Below are positions 27,021-37,327 of a stretch of 64,000 nucleotides of DNA, in pieces; position 1 is the first letter of the stretch, and the number at the start of each line of letters is the position of its first letter. The position numbers were made by a program, and so were the translations under genes. Below the pieces are notes generated by a model. It made no database searches. It saw nothing but the letters and a program-made list of their open reading frames with translations, and was not told the DNA's origin. This stretch comes from JAWWPG01 sp963820035 (GTDB taxonomy: Bacteria > Actinomycetota > Actinomycetes > Propionibacteriales > Nocardioidaceae): the NCBI GenBank assembly GCA_963820035.1, contig CAWFYK010000005.1, forward strand, positions 496,001 to 560,000, read 5' to 3'.

Positions 27021-27270
27021 GCACTCACCCCTGCCAGGGCTCTTCCAGGTCTCGCACGCTCGGTCATGGGTTGTCGTCACCTCATGCCGAGGACGTCCTC
27101 GATAACGGTTTGGTTGCCCCGGACACTACTTTTCCTGCCGGACGCAGCCGTCATCCTGCCATCCGGTGCAGGTCATCTCGCCGCCAGGCCTGTCAACAGG
27201 CCGGTGAGGCACGTCCGGGGAACTCGCGGCTTTTGTGATGTGAGCCGCCCCGAGACTAGGGTCGAGTGTC

Positions 27271-28212
<942 letters not shown>

Positions 28213-28233
28213 CGTGCCGACGACGAGCAGACG

Positions 28234-29034
28234 ATGATGACCACGACCACGCTCCGGGTGCCGCGTCTGGCACCGCGGCTGACCGCCTACTGGGCGACCG
28301 TCCTGAAGCGCACCTGGCGCGGCACGGTGATCACGAACTTCCTGGTGCCGTTCCTCTACCTCACCGCGATGGGGGTGGGCCTCGGCAGCTTCGTGGACAC
28401 CAACGCCGGAGAGCAGACGCTCGGCGGCGTCACCTACCTGGCGTTCATCGCCCCTGGGCTGCTCGCCACCACCGCCATGCAGACGGGGGTGTTCGAGTCG
28501 ACGTACCCCGTGATGGCGGGCTTCAAGTGGCAGCGCTTCTTCTTCTCGATGGCGGCCACTCCGCTCGACCCTGCCGACATCGTGCTGGCTCAGCTGGCGT
28601 TCATCGCGGTCAGGATCTTCGCGGCCTGCGGCGTCTTCCTGCTCGTCATGACGGCATACGGCGCGGTGCACAGCTGGTGGGGTGGCATCGCGGCGTTGCT
28701 CGTCGTCGTACTCGTCGGCCTGGCACACGCCGCGCCGACGGCCGGCTTGAGCTCGCGGCTCTCGAGCGAGAACGCCTTCTCGCTGATCTTCCGGCTCGGC
28801 CTGATCCCGATGTTCCTCTTCAGCGGCGCGTTCTTCCCGATCAGCCAGCTCGGTGACCTCGCCTGGCTGGCCTACCTGACCCCGATCTGGAACGGCGTGG
28901 CACTGGCCCGGATGCTCACGCTCGGCCAGGTCGACTGGTGGCCCGCGCTCGGGCACCTCGCCTATATCTCGGCCTGGGTGGTGGCCGGCTGGTTCTATGC
29001 GGTGAGCGGCTTCCGCAGGAGGTTGTCGCAATGA
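28234..29034 (+). CDS. ABC-2 type exporter permease (NodJ/DrrB-like)
   Basis: Membrane protein of 266 residues with six predicted helices. Family landmarks include TNFLVPFLYLTAMGVGLGS, FIAPGLLATTAMQTGVFEST, the re-entrant LIFRLGLIPMFLFSGAFFPISQL and a final TM helix. It belongs to the ABC-2 permease group that works with NodI/DrrA-like ATPases. ATG 28234 is followed by a second ATG (28237), either usable. The stop overlaps the next gene's ATG (ATGA), so the two permeases are coupled and likely heterodimerise. Confidence 0.9.
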   Translation: MMTTTTLRVPRLAPRLTAYWATVLKRTWRGTVITNFLVPFLYLTAMGVGLGSFVDTNAGEQTLGGVTYLAFIAPGLLATTAMQTGVFESTYPVMAGFKWQRFFFSMAATPLDPADIVLAQLAFIAVRIFAACGVFLLVMTAYGAVHSWWGGIAALLVVVLVGLAHAAPTAGLSSRLSSENAFSLIFRLGLIPMFLFSGAFFPISQLGDLAWLAYLTPIWNGVALARMLTLGQVDWWPALGHLAYISAWVVAGWFYAVSGFRRRLSQ

Positions 29035-29849
29035 CCACGACCCTCACCCCTCGCAGCACGTTGGGCCCGCGGGTCGTCCCGTTCTTCGGGGCTGGGCACT
29101 GGCGCATCGTCGAGCGCAACTACCTCGTCTACCGGCGCGGCTGGGTCGTGTTCCTGACGGGCATGCTCGAGCCGATCCTCTACCTGCTCTCGATCGGGAT
29201 CGGTGTCGGCGGCCTGGTGGGCGACTTCACGCTGAGCGGAGGAGTGCAGGTGAGCTACGTCGAGTTCGTGGCTCCCGCCATGCTCGCGGCCTCGGCGATG
29301 AACGGGGCGTTGTTCGACTCGACCTACAACATCTTCTTCCGGATGAAGTACGCCAAGCTCTACGACGCGATGCTGGCGACGCCGTTGCGCCCCGCCGACG
29401 TGGCGCGCGGCGAGATCACCTGGGCGCTGCTGCGCGGGGCCTGCTACTCCGCGGTCTTCATCGTGGTCATGCTCGTGCTGGGACTGGTGGAGTCGTGGTG
29501 GATGTTGCTGGCGCTCCCGACGACCCTGCTGATCGGCTATGCGTTCGCTGGGGCAGGCATGGCGCTGACGACCTGGATGCGCACGTGGCAGGACTTCGAG
29601 TTCGTGCAGCTGGCGATCATGCCGATGTTCCTCTTCTCGGCGACGTTCTACCCGATCTCCACCTACTCCGGGCCGGTGCAGTGGATCGTCCGCTGCACGC
29701 CGTTGTACCAAGGGGTCTCGCTGATCCGGGGGATGTCGCTCGGGATGCTCGGCTGGGGCTCACTGGTCTCCGTCGCCTACCTCGCCATCATGGGCACGCT
29801 CGGCCTCGTGGTGGCGGGCCGACGCGTGGGCACGCTCCTGCTCAAGTAG
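29031..29849 (+). CDS. ABC-2 type exporter permease, second subunit
   Basis: Membrane protein of 272 residues, similar in layout to the preceding permease: GWVVFLTGMLEPILYLLSIGIGVGG as the first helix, VEFVAPAMLAASAMNGALFDSTYN, and IMPMFLFSATFYPISTYSG as the conserved ABC-2 segment. Start at ATG 29031 (ATGACCACG) overlaps the stop of the upstream gene by 4 bp; the open frame extends upstream but has no ribosome binding site there. It ends the three-gene exporter operon and is followed by a strong hairpin. Confidence 0.9.
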   Translation: MTTTLTPRSTLGPRVVPFFGAGHWRIVERNYLVYRRGWVVFLTGMLEPILYLLSIGIGVGGLVGDFTLSGGVQVSYVEFVAPAMLAASAMNGALFDSTYNIFFRMKYAKLYDAMLATPLRPADVARGEITWALLRGACYSAVFIVVMLVLGLVESWWMLLALPTTLLIGYAFAGAGMALTTWMRTWQDFEFVQLAIMPMFLFSATFYPISTYSGPVQWIVRCTPLYQGVSLIRGMSLGMLGWGSLVSVAYLAIMGTLGLVVAGRRVGTLLLK

Positions 29850-29900
29850 CCAGGCAACCCCTGATCGAGTAGCCGGGCAGCGGTGTCGGCTGCGACGCAC

Positions 29901-29932
29901 GAGTGCGGTGCCGCCAAAGCGGCACCGCACTC
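29901..29932. terminator. Perfect 14-bp hairpin between convergent genes, probable bidirectional terminator
   Basis: Arms 29901-29914 and 29919-29932 pair perfectly over 14 bp (GAGTGCGGTGCCGC and its complement) around a CAAA loop. It lies between the exporter operon and the convergent secreted-protein gene. No T-run follows, as is common for actinobacterial terminators. Confidence 0.85.
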
Positions 29933-29952
29933 GCGGACGGGTGGGTGAGTGG

Positions 29953-30522
29953 TCAGCGACCGGCCACGCCAGCCGACAGATGCCCCTTCGAGAGGGTCTT
30001 GTTGAGCGACTTGTTCACCAGGCCGTCGAGCCTCGTGAACGTCACCGACACCGGCTTCGAGCCGAACTGCCACGCGGAGCCGTCAGCCGGTCCGCAGCCG
30101 ACCTCGAGGTCGTTGGCGCTCGAGTCGACCTTGACCATGTTGCCGCCGTTGACACCGACGTAGAAGCCGCTGGTCCAGGTGCTGGCTGCGGTGCTCTGCG
30201 CCCGCATGGCGCCGTTCTTTGTGAGGTAGCACGAGAACACGACCGGCGCCGCGGGGGTGCCCTGAGGGAAGAAGTTGGCGGTGAATGACGCGGCGTAGAC
30301 GCCGTTGGGCGGGTTCGGGATGTGGAACGAGACCTGACCGGTGCCGTGCGTCGTGGCGGTGGAGTACTGGTAGGCGAGGTTACGCAACGGCGCGACGTTG
30401 GGGTTCGCCGACTTCGAGCTGGTCGAGACGTGGCTGGGTGCCGCGCTGGCGTACTGCGCGCCGAGAGCCGCGACGGCTGCAACCGTGACGACGGCGCTGA
30501 TTTTGGCAGCGGTGATCCGCAT
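29953..30522 (-). CDS. Secreted protein of unknown function
   Basis: Protein of 189 residues with a clear Sec signal peptide: a short positive start, a hydrophobic core (VVTVAAVAALGA), and an ASA-A cleavage region near residue 28. The mature part is Ser/Thr/Gly-rich with beta-strand character (GVYAASFTANFFPQGTPAAPVVFSCYL, SFHIPNPPNG). Two cysteines in the mature part could form a disulphide. No family recognised. GGAGGA precedes ATG 30522. The gene is monocistronic, with the hairpin at its 3' end. Confidence 0.8.
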   Translation of the reverse strand: MRITAAKISAVVTVAAVAALGAQYASAAPSHVSTSSKSANPNVAPLRNLAYQYSTATTHGTGQVSFHIPNPPNGVYAASFTANFFPQGTPAAPVVFSCYLTKNGAMRAQSTAASTWTSGFYVGVNGGNMVKVDSSANDLEVGCGPADGSAWQFGSKPVSVTFTRLDGLVNKSLNKTLSKGHLSAGVAGR

Positions 30523-30755
30523 GATGTCCTCCGAAAGAGAGTTGGGGAGCGAGTCTGAGAGATATGAGCCGGTGCCGGCCGGACACGCTGCTCTGCCCAG
30601 AACGTGCGCCCGGAACCGAGTGTTCGCAATAGCCCGTTCGGACTACTCCCGAAGGTGAGTCGGGCCGCGACGTAAGGTGGCCGCTCTGCCGATACCGCGC
30701 CCGCTGGGACGGACCGGCGGACTCCGAGTCAGACCCGAGGGAGGGAGACGGGGCC

Positions 30756-30950
30756 GTGCGACACACCGAGTTCTGGGCTCGGATGGAAGCCGCGCTCGGG
30801 CCGGCCTACGCGCGGACCTGGGCGCGTGAACACGTCGTCCGCGGCCTCGAGCAGCGCACGGTGCTCCAGGCCTTCGACGCGGGCTGGGACGCGAAGGTGG
30901 TCTGGCGCGCGGTGTGGGAGGAGCTGGAGCTGCCGCCCCGCGACAGGTGA
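30756..30950 (+). CDS. DUF3046 family protein
   Basis: Small protein of 64 residues (MRHTEFWARMEAALGPAYA at the start, then VVRGLEQRTVLQAFDAG and VWRAVWEELELP). This matches the actinobacterial DUF3046 family, found just upstream of recA in many species, as here. Function unknown. GTG start at 30756 is preceded by GAGGGAGA. It ends 18 bp before the SOS box of recA. Confidence 0.88.
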   Translation: MRHTEFWARMEAALGPAYARTWAREHVVRGLEQRTVLQAFDAGWDAKVVWRAVWEELELPPRDR

Positions 30951-30967
30951 CGGCGTGTCGCGTTGGT

Positions 30968-30983
30968 TCGAACAAGTGTTCGG
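30968..30983. promoter_or_regulatory. LexA (SOS) box upstream of recA
   Basis: TCGAACAAGTGTTCGG matches the actinobacterial/Gram-positive SOS box TCGAAC-N4-GTTCGA at 11 of 12 conserved positions. It lies about 135-150 bp upstream of the recA start, a location expected for LexA control of recA. Confidence 0.85.
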
Positions 30984-31117
30984 TCTACGGTTGTCCCCAG
31001 CAAGCGCTGAACGGTTTCTCCGTCCACAGGGTCGAGCGGGTTCGGTCGACCTGTCGGTGGCTCCGGCTAGCGTCTTTCCTGACACCGATCCGGGTCCATG
31101 ACCCGCCTAGCGTTTGG

Positions 31118-32166
<1,049 letters not shown>

Positions 32167-32167
<1 letters not shown>

Positions 32168-32751
32168 TGGCGCGGCGCCGGCGGCGACCCGGCCGGGAGG
32201 AACCACTCGATCCCGCTCCCGACCGAGGTCCGCTGGCCGATCCTGAGTCCGTCGCCCGGACGATCGTGCTCACGAAGCTGACCTCTCGAGCGCGATCGCG
32301 GCACGAGCTGAAGGATGCGTTGACCGAGCGGGACGTGCCCGAGGATGTGGCCGACCGCGTGCTGGACCGGTTCACCGACGTGGGGCTCGTCGACGACGCG
32401 GCGTTCGCCAAGACCTGGGTCGAGTCACGACAGTCGTCTCGCGGACTGTCTCGTCGGGCGCTCGAGCTCGAGCTCCGCCGGAAGGGTGTCGACAACGAGA
32501 CCGTCTCCGACAGCCTCGAGCAGATCGACGACGAAACGGAGTACGACGGCGCCCGCCGGCTGGTGGAGAAGAAGCTCCGCTCGGCTCGCAACGCCGACCC
32601 GCAAGCCCGATGGCGGCAGCTGGTGGGCGTACTGGCCCGGCGCGGCTACTCCTCGGGGTTGGCCATGCGGGTTGTCGCCGATGTGCTGCGGGACGAGTCC
32701 GCGGCGGGCGAGGCCGACGACGACCTGGCTCCGCCCAGCTCCCTGGCGTAG
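32167..32751 (+). CDS. recX: RecA regulator RecX
   Basis: Protein of 194 residues that modulates RecA filaments. Typical RecX tandem three-helix repeats are visible: LTSRARSRHELKDALTERDVPEDVADRVLDRFTDVGLVDDAAFAKTWVESR in the first, then RGLSRRALELELRRKGVDNETV and RWRQLVGVLARRGYSSGLAMRVVADVL. ATG 32167 shares its A with the recA stop (TGATG), so translation is coupled. The last ~106 bp are antisense to the 3' end of the nucleotidyltransferase gene. Confidence 0.94.
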
Positions 32752-33569
32752 AACGCCGCCACCGCATCATCGATCCTGGACGGCCAGGCGAGACCGGAGC
32801 GTTCAGCGGCAGCCCTGCCGTGGGTGAGCATCGCGGTGCGGACCGCGAGCATCGCGGTGACCGTCTCGTCGCGGTTCGGGCGTGGGACCGGCAGCGACTC
32901 CAATACCGCTCGCTGCTCACCCGACAGGCGGGACGACCACTGCTTGACCCCCATCATGGGGAGCGGCTGGTTCGCCTCCACGAAGAGCCGGTAGAGCAGT
33001 TGCTGGGCGGTCATGACGCCGACCACCCCGAGCAGCCAGTCCTCCCGGGCCACCACCGCTGCGGGGAAGATCGCCTGCTGGCGGAAGAACTCCTCGACCA
33101 GGGCGGCGACCACCGTCGGGTCCGGGCCGCGAGGCGAGTCGTCCGGGGCCGGCACCACGGCATCCAGATCGTCCTTGTCCAGCGCCACCAGCCGGCTGCG
33201 GTAGGGGGAGGAGGACACGTCCGATGCCCGCTCGACCACCAGGTCGAGGCGCTCGCAGTCGGTCGTCACGGTGGCGAAGCAACCGGCCACCCCGGGCACC
33301 GCGGCGGCGATGATCGTCTCGATCACCGAGTCGAGCCAGTCCCGCCATCCCGCACAGAAGCCGTCGTACTCGTGATCTGCGACGGCGATCAGCACATCGA
33401 GGTCGGACCCGGCATCCGCGGCGCCGCGCCCGACGGAGCCTCCGAGCCAGAGCGCTCGGACCCGGTCGTCGGATCCTGCCGCGCCCAGCAGAAGGTTGAC
33501 CACGTGGTGATAGCCCCTCGGCAGCGGTTCGAGCGCCGTCACGACGGCGGGAGAAACGGGCGCGTCCAT
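32646..33569 (-). CDS. Nucleotidyltransferase-domain protein
   Basis: Protein of 307 residues with an N-terminal polymerase-beta-like nucleotidyltransferase motif, GGSVGRGAADAGSDLDVLI (residues ~42-60), containing the G-S-x9-11-D-x-D metal-binding signature. A helical C-terminal region follows, as in aminoglycoside adenylyltransferase-like and MNT-type proteins. The target is unknown. Start at ATG 33569, which places the motif near the N-terminus. The Ser-rich C-terminal tail overlaps recX by 106 bp on the opposite strand and may be non-native extension after loss of an earlier stop. Confidence 0.82.
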   Translation of the reverse strand: MDAPVSPAVVTALEPLPRGYHHVVNLLLGAAGSDDRVRALWLGGSVGRGAADAGSDLDVLIAVADHEYDGFCAGWRDWLDSVIETIIAAAVPGVAGCFATVTTDCERLDLVVERASDVSSSPYRSRLVALDKDDLDAVVPAPDDSPRGPDPTVVAALVEEFFRQQAIFPAAVVAREDWLLGVVGVMTAQQLLYRLFVEANQPLPMMGVKQWSSRLSGEQRAVLESLPVPRPNRDETVTAMLAVRTAMLTHGRAAAERSGLAWPSRIDDAVAAFYARELGGARSSSASPAADSSRSTSATTRMANPEE

Positions 33570-33614
33570 TCGCCAGACCCTAGCGACACCCCGTCGACGC
33601 TGCCGGGCCGATCC

Positions 33615-33643
33615 TTGACCTGCCCGAACGTCCGTCCTACCGT
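33615..33643 (+). promoter_or_regulatory. Candidate housekeeping promoter for rny
   Basis: TTGACC (33615-33620) and TACCGT (33638-33643) are separated by 17 bp, close to the actinobacterial primary sigma consensus. Transcription would start near 33,650, giving a 5' untranslated region of about 155 nt before rny. Confidence 0.45.
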
Positions 33644-33758
33644 GAGAATTCACGAGCGCCTGCTCACGTCGCAACCGGCGGAGAGGAGTTTCGTCACCAG
33701 CAGTGTTCTCTGGGCGCGACGGCGCCATCTGGTGGCGTTTCGACGGTAGGCTCGCACG

Positions 33759-33775
33759 TCCCCCCGTGCGGGGGA
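33759..33775 (+). promoter_or_regulatory. GC-only hairpin in the rny leader
   Basis: TCCCCC and GGGGGA (33759-33764 and 33770-33775) pair perfectly around a CGTGC loop, 31 nt before the rny start codon. It could be a leader structure acting on the nuclease's own mRNA; no direct evidence. Confidence 0.35.
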
Positions 33776-33806
33776 GGCTCGCGGGGTCGATGATCGGAGT
33801 GGTCGG

Positions 33807-35429
33807 ATGGTGTGGCTTGGGCTGGTCGTCGTCGTGGTGATCGCCTGCGTCGGCGGCGGTCTGGTGGCGCGCCGTCGGTCGCCGACCGAGCAGGGTGCGT
33901 CGCGACCACAGAATGCCGACCGTGCCGGCTGGCTCGAGCCGCTGTCGCCGGCCGCCTCCGACGCCGTGCACAGCGAGGCCGCCGCACTGGTGCACCACCC
34001 TTCGCCGCGGCTCCCTGAGGTCGAGTCTGCGAACCTGGCAGCGGCCGATGCCGTCCAGGAGGCGCTGGCCGCCCTGCGGGCTCGCGAGGACGAGATGCGG
34101 GTGCTCCGACGGGACCTTCACGAGCAGCACCTGGACATCGAGCGTCGTGAGGAGCGCCTCGTCCGACACGAGGAGCGGTTGGAAGAGGCGTCCCGACAGC
34201 TCGAGCAGCGAGCCGCGGACCTGGCCCACCTCGATGACGAGCTTGCCGCGGAGCGGAGCGCCCTTCTCGACGTGGCCGCCGAGCGGCGCGAGATCCTGGA
34301 GCGGCTCGGCGAGCTGACCGCCGAGGAGGCCAAGGCCGAGCTGGTCTCCGACATCGAGCGCGAGGCGAAGCGAGAAGCGGCGGTTGTCGTGCGCGACCTC
34401 GAACGGGCCGCGGTCGCCGAAGCCGACTCCCGGGCCCGAAACATCATCGCGACGGCGATCCAACGGCTCGCCTCCGAGCAGACGTCGGAATCCGTCGTGT
34501 CGCTCGTGAGGCTGCCGGGTGACGACATGAAGGGCCGGATCATCGGTCGGGAGGGACGCAACATCCGGTCGTTCGAGCAGACGACAGGCGTGAACCTGAT
34601 CATCGACGACACCCCGGAAGCCGTCGTGCTCTCCTGCTTCGACCCGGTACGGCGGGAGGTCGGCCGGATCACGTTGGAGGAGCTGGTCGCCGACGGTCGG
34701 ATCCATCCCAGCCGCATCGAGGAGGTCTACGAGCGCAGCCTCGCCGAGGTCGACAGGCTCTGCCAGCGGGCCGGCGAGGATGCGTTGGTGGAGGTGGGGG
34801 TCACCGACGTCCACCCACACCTGGTCTTCACCCTGGGCCAGCTGCGCTACCGCACGTCATATGGCCAGAGCGTGCTCAAGCATCTTGTCGAGTCGGCGCA
34901 CGCCGCTGGTCTGCTCGCCGCGGAGCTCGGGGTCGACGGCACGGTCGTCAAGCGTGCCGCATTGCTCCACGACATCGGAAAGGCGCTGACCCACGAGGCG
35001 GAGGGGAGCCACGCACTTGTCGGAGCGGAGCTCGCTCATCGCTATGACGAGTCGGCCGACGTGGTCCATGCCATCGAGGCGCACCACAACGAGGTCGAGC
35101 CCCGCACCATCGAGGCGATCCTCACCCAGGCCGCCGACGCGATCAGTGGCGGGCGTCCGGGAGCCCGCCGCGAGTCGCCGGAGGCGTACGTGAAGCGGCT
35201 CAAGCGGCTCGAGGAGATCGCGATGGCCTGTGAGGGCGTCGACAAGGTCTTCGCGATGCAGGCGGGCCGGGAGGTGCGGGTGATGGTGCTGCCCGACATC
35301 GTCGACGACATCGGCGCCCAGGTGCTGGCGCGGGACATCGCCAAGCAGATCGAGCACGAGCTGACCTACCCGGGGCAGATCAAGGTCACGGTCATCCGCG
35401 AGTCGAGGACGACGGAGATCGCTCGCTGA
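33807..35429 (+). CDS. rny: Ribonuclease Y
   Basis: Membrane-anchored endoribonuclease of 540 residues that starts mRNA decay. One N-terminal helix (VWLGLVVVVVIACVGGGLVA) is followed by a long coiled coil (~80-210, many Glu/Arg heptads), a KH RNA-binding domain with GRIIGREGRNIRSFE near residue 246, and the HD catalytic domain with LLHDIGKA near residue 387 and later VHAIEAHHNEVEP. Length and domain order are standard. ATG 33807 follows GGAG by 7 nt. Location after recA-recX and before miaB matches the conserved actinobacterial order. Confidence 0.95.
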   Translation: MVWLGLVVVVVIACVGGGLVARRRSPTEQGASRPQNADRAGWLEPLSPAASDAVHSEAAALVHHPSPRLPEVESANLAAADAVQEALAALRAREDEMRVLRRDLHEQHLDIERREERLVRHEERLEEASRQLEQRAADLAHLDDELAAERSALLDVAAERREILERLGELTAEEAKAELVSDIEREAKREAAVVVRDLERAAVAEADSRARNIIATAIQRLASEQTSESVVSLVRLPGDDMKGRIIGREGRNIRSFEQTTGVNLIIDDTPEAVVLSCFDPVRREVGRITLEELVADGRIHPSRIEEVYERSLAEVDRLCQRAGEDALVEVGVTDVHPHLVFTLGQLRYRTSYGQSVLKHLVESAHAAGLLAAELGVDGTVVKRAALLHDIGKALTHEAEGSHALVGAELAHRYDESADVVHAIEAHHNEVEPRTIEAILTQAADAISGGRPGARRESPEAYVKRLKRLEEIAMACEGVDKVFAMQAGREVRVMVLPDIVDDIGAQVLARDIAKQIEHELTYPGQIKVTVIRESRTTEIAR

Positions 35430-35447
35430 GGTGTCTCCTCGGCCTTG

Positions 35448-35453
35448 TACGAT
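35448..35453 (+). promoter_or_regulatory. -10 box TACGAT, probable leaderless start
   Basis: TACGAT begins 12 nt before ATG 35460. No ribosome binding site intervenes, so the mRNA probably begins at the start codon. Confidence 0.4.
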
Positions 35454-35459
35454 CCCGGC

Positions 35460-36443
35460 ATGACGGAGAGTCTCCGGCGTACCTGGGACGGGCTCGAGAT
35501 CGCGGTCGATCGACCCAACGGATCCAGCGTTGTCGTCCGCCGCCCCGGCTCCCGTGGGGACCCCGAGGTGCTGGTGCTGCATCGCAACGCACGAGGTCCC
35601 GCGTTCGAGGGCGACTGGGCTTGGACCAGCCCGGCGGGCTGTCGGCAGCCCGGCGAGGCGGTCTTCCCAGCTGCGCTTCGCGAGCTGAGCGAGGAGGCCG
35701 GTCTGGAGGGACTCGTGCCGTGGGCCGTGGATCTCTCGGGCGACTGGTCCTGCTTCGCCGTCGACCTTCCCGACGGGTGCGAGGTCGAGCTCGTCGACCC
35801 GGAACATGATCGGTTCGTCTGGGTGTCTCCGGCCGAGGCGGCGAGGATGGTGCTGCCCGCGTTCGTCGCGGGGCAGCAGGGCAAGGCGGCGCGGGTGCCG
35901 AGAGTCGCCCTCGCGTTCCGGCCCATGGAGGATCGCGACCTCGCAGCCGTCGCACGGTGGCAGCAGACCCCGCATGTGCGGGAGTGGTGGGACTCTCGCA
36001 GCCCGGACGAGGATTCGGTGCGCGCTCGCTATGCCCCGCGGCTGCGCGGCGAGCGGCCCACCCGGATGTGGATCGCCGAGATCGACGACACCCCGGCCGG
36101 CTTCCTGCAGGACTACCGGGTCCGGGACTACCCCGACTATGCCGTCGCGACGGGAGACCCCGATGCCGTCGGCTTCGACTACGTGATCGGCGAGCCCGCA
36201 TGGGTAGACCGCGGGATCGGCACCAGGATGGTCTGGGAGTTCTGCCGTGACGTCCTGCGCGTCCACTACCCCGACGCGGTGCACGTGCTCGCGAGCCCCA
36301 GCCATCGCAATCACCGCTCGCTGCGGGTCCTCGCCAAGTGTGGCTTCCGCCAGGGGCGGCGGATCGACGAGGTCACCTGTCCCGGTGAGCCGGCCGGCGC
36401 CGAGATCGTCTGCACTCTCGATGTGCGGCACTGGCTCGGCTGA
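35460..36443 (+). CDS. Nudix hydrolase-GNAT acetyltransferase fusion
   Basis: Protein of 327 residues with two enzyme domains. Residues ~20-150 contain a complete Nudix box, Gx5Ex7REUxEExGU, seen as GCRQPGEAVFPAALRELSEE followed by AGL; such enzymes hydrolyse nucleoside diphosphates linked to other groups. Residues ~155-327 form a GNAT domain like aminoglycoside 6'-N-acetyltransferases: FRPMEDRDLAAVARWQQTPHVREWW, GFDYVIGEPAWVDRGIGTRMV (acetyl-CoA loop), and HRSLRVLAKCGFRQ. The fused substrate pathway is unknown; no drug-resistance role can be claimed from sequence. ATG 35460 lacks a ribosome binding site and has a -10 box at leaderless spacing. Confidence 0.88.
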   Translation: MTESLRRTWDGLEIAVDRPNGSSVVVRRPGSRGDPEVLVLHRNARGPAFEGDWAWTSPAGCRQPGEAVFPAALRELSEEAGLEGLVPWAVDLSGDWSCFAVDLPDGCEVELVDPEHDRFVWVSPAEAARMVLPAFVAGQQGKAARVPRVALAFRPMEDRDLAAVARWQQTPHVREWWDSRSPDEDSVRARYAPRLRGERPTRMWIAEIDDTPAGFLQDYRVRDYPDYAVATGDPDAVGFDYVIGEPAWVDRGIGTRMVWEFCRDVLRVHYPDAVHVLASPSHRNHRSLRVLAKCGFRQGRRIDEVTCPGEPAGAEIVCTLDVRHWLG

Positions 36444-36448
36444 CGGCA

Positions 36449-36454
36449 TACGCT
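36449..36454 (+). promoter_or_regulatory. -10 box TACGCT, probable leaderless start
   Basis: TACGCT begins 12 nt before ATG 36461, matching the spacing at 8172, 9039 and 35448. It lies 5 bp past the stop of the Nudix-GNAT gene, so the regulator may have its own promoter. Confidence 0.4.
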
Positions 36455-36460
36455 GGCCGG

Positions 36461-37315
36461 ATGACCGAGCCGGCCGACGACGCCCTCGCGAGGTCCGCCA
36501 CCAAGACGCCGGACCCAGCCTTGCGTAACCTCGTCACCACCTATCACGGCTACTGCTACGACCCGGGGGGGCCGTCGATCCACCACGGCCTGCCGTCCAC
36601 CGGTCTCACCGTCGTGCTCGCGCTGGAGCGGCCGATCGACGTCGGCTGGCTGGGTGAGGCGGGGAGCCGGCGACAGAGCTGGACGTTGGCGTCCGGACTC
36701 AGCATGTCCTGTGCGGCCATCTACCAGTCCGGGCGCCAGCACGGGATCACCCTCGACCTCACTCCGCTCGGCGCGCGCGTCCTCCTCGGCGTCCCCGCTT
36801 CCGAGCTCGGCCGCCAGCTGATCAGCCTCGGCGACCTGATCGGCGCTGCTGCCGAGGCGCAGCTCTACGACGCCGTCGCCGGTGCGCATGCTTGGCCGGC
36901 CCGGTTCGCGGAGCTCGACCGGTGGCTGCTGAGGTGCGCTGCGGCACGGGCCGGCCGGCCGGCCCGACCGGAGCCGACCCTCCGCCACGCCTGGGAGCGA
37001 CTGCACGTCACGCGGGGCCGGCTGCCGATCACCCGACTGGCTGCTGACGTGGGCTGGAGCCGCCGGCACCTCAGCCAGCGGTTCGCCGCCGAGTTCGGCA
37101 TCGGTCCGAAGCAGGCCGCACGGCTGGTCAGGTTCGGCTGGGCCCGAGACCTGGTGGGGAGCGACCACCGCCCTCTTGCCGAGGTCGCCGCGACGTGTGG
37201 CTACGCCGACCAGGCGCATCTCACCCGAGAGTGGCGAGAGCTGGTCGGGCTGCCGCCGACGACCTGGCTGGCCGAAGAGCGCCCATTCCTTCAAGACGCC
37301 GACCACCAGGCTTGA
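36461..37315 (+). CDS. AraC-family transcriptional regulator
   Basis: DNA-binding protein of 284 residues. The C-terminal ~100 residues have the paired helix-turn-helix of AraC/XylS regulators: PITRLAADVGWSRRHLSQRFAAEFGIGPKQAARLVRFGWA, then PLAEVAATCGYADQAHLTREWRELVGLPPTTW. The N-terminal part resembles the ligand-binding region found in AraC proteins with a DUF6597-like domain. It is followed 12 bp later by a VOC protein, a common pair in actinobacteria, and may regulate that gene. Confidence 0.9.
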   Translation: MTEPADDALARSATKTPDPALRNLVTTYHGYCYDPGGPSIHHGLPSTGLTVVLALERPIDVGWLGEAGSRRQSWTLASGLSMSCAAIYQSGRQHGITLDLTPLGARVLLGVPASELGRQLISLGDLIGAAAEAQLYDAVAGAHAWPARFAELDRWLLRCAAARAGRPARPEPTLRHAWERLHVTRGRLPITRLAADVGWSRRHLSQRFAAEFGIGPKQAARLVRFGWARDLVGSDHRPLAEVAATCGYADQAHLTREWRELVGLPPTTWLAEERPFLQDADHQA

Positions 37316-37327
37316 CACCATCGTGAC

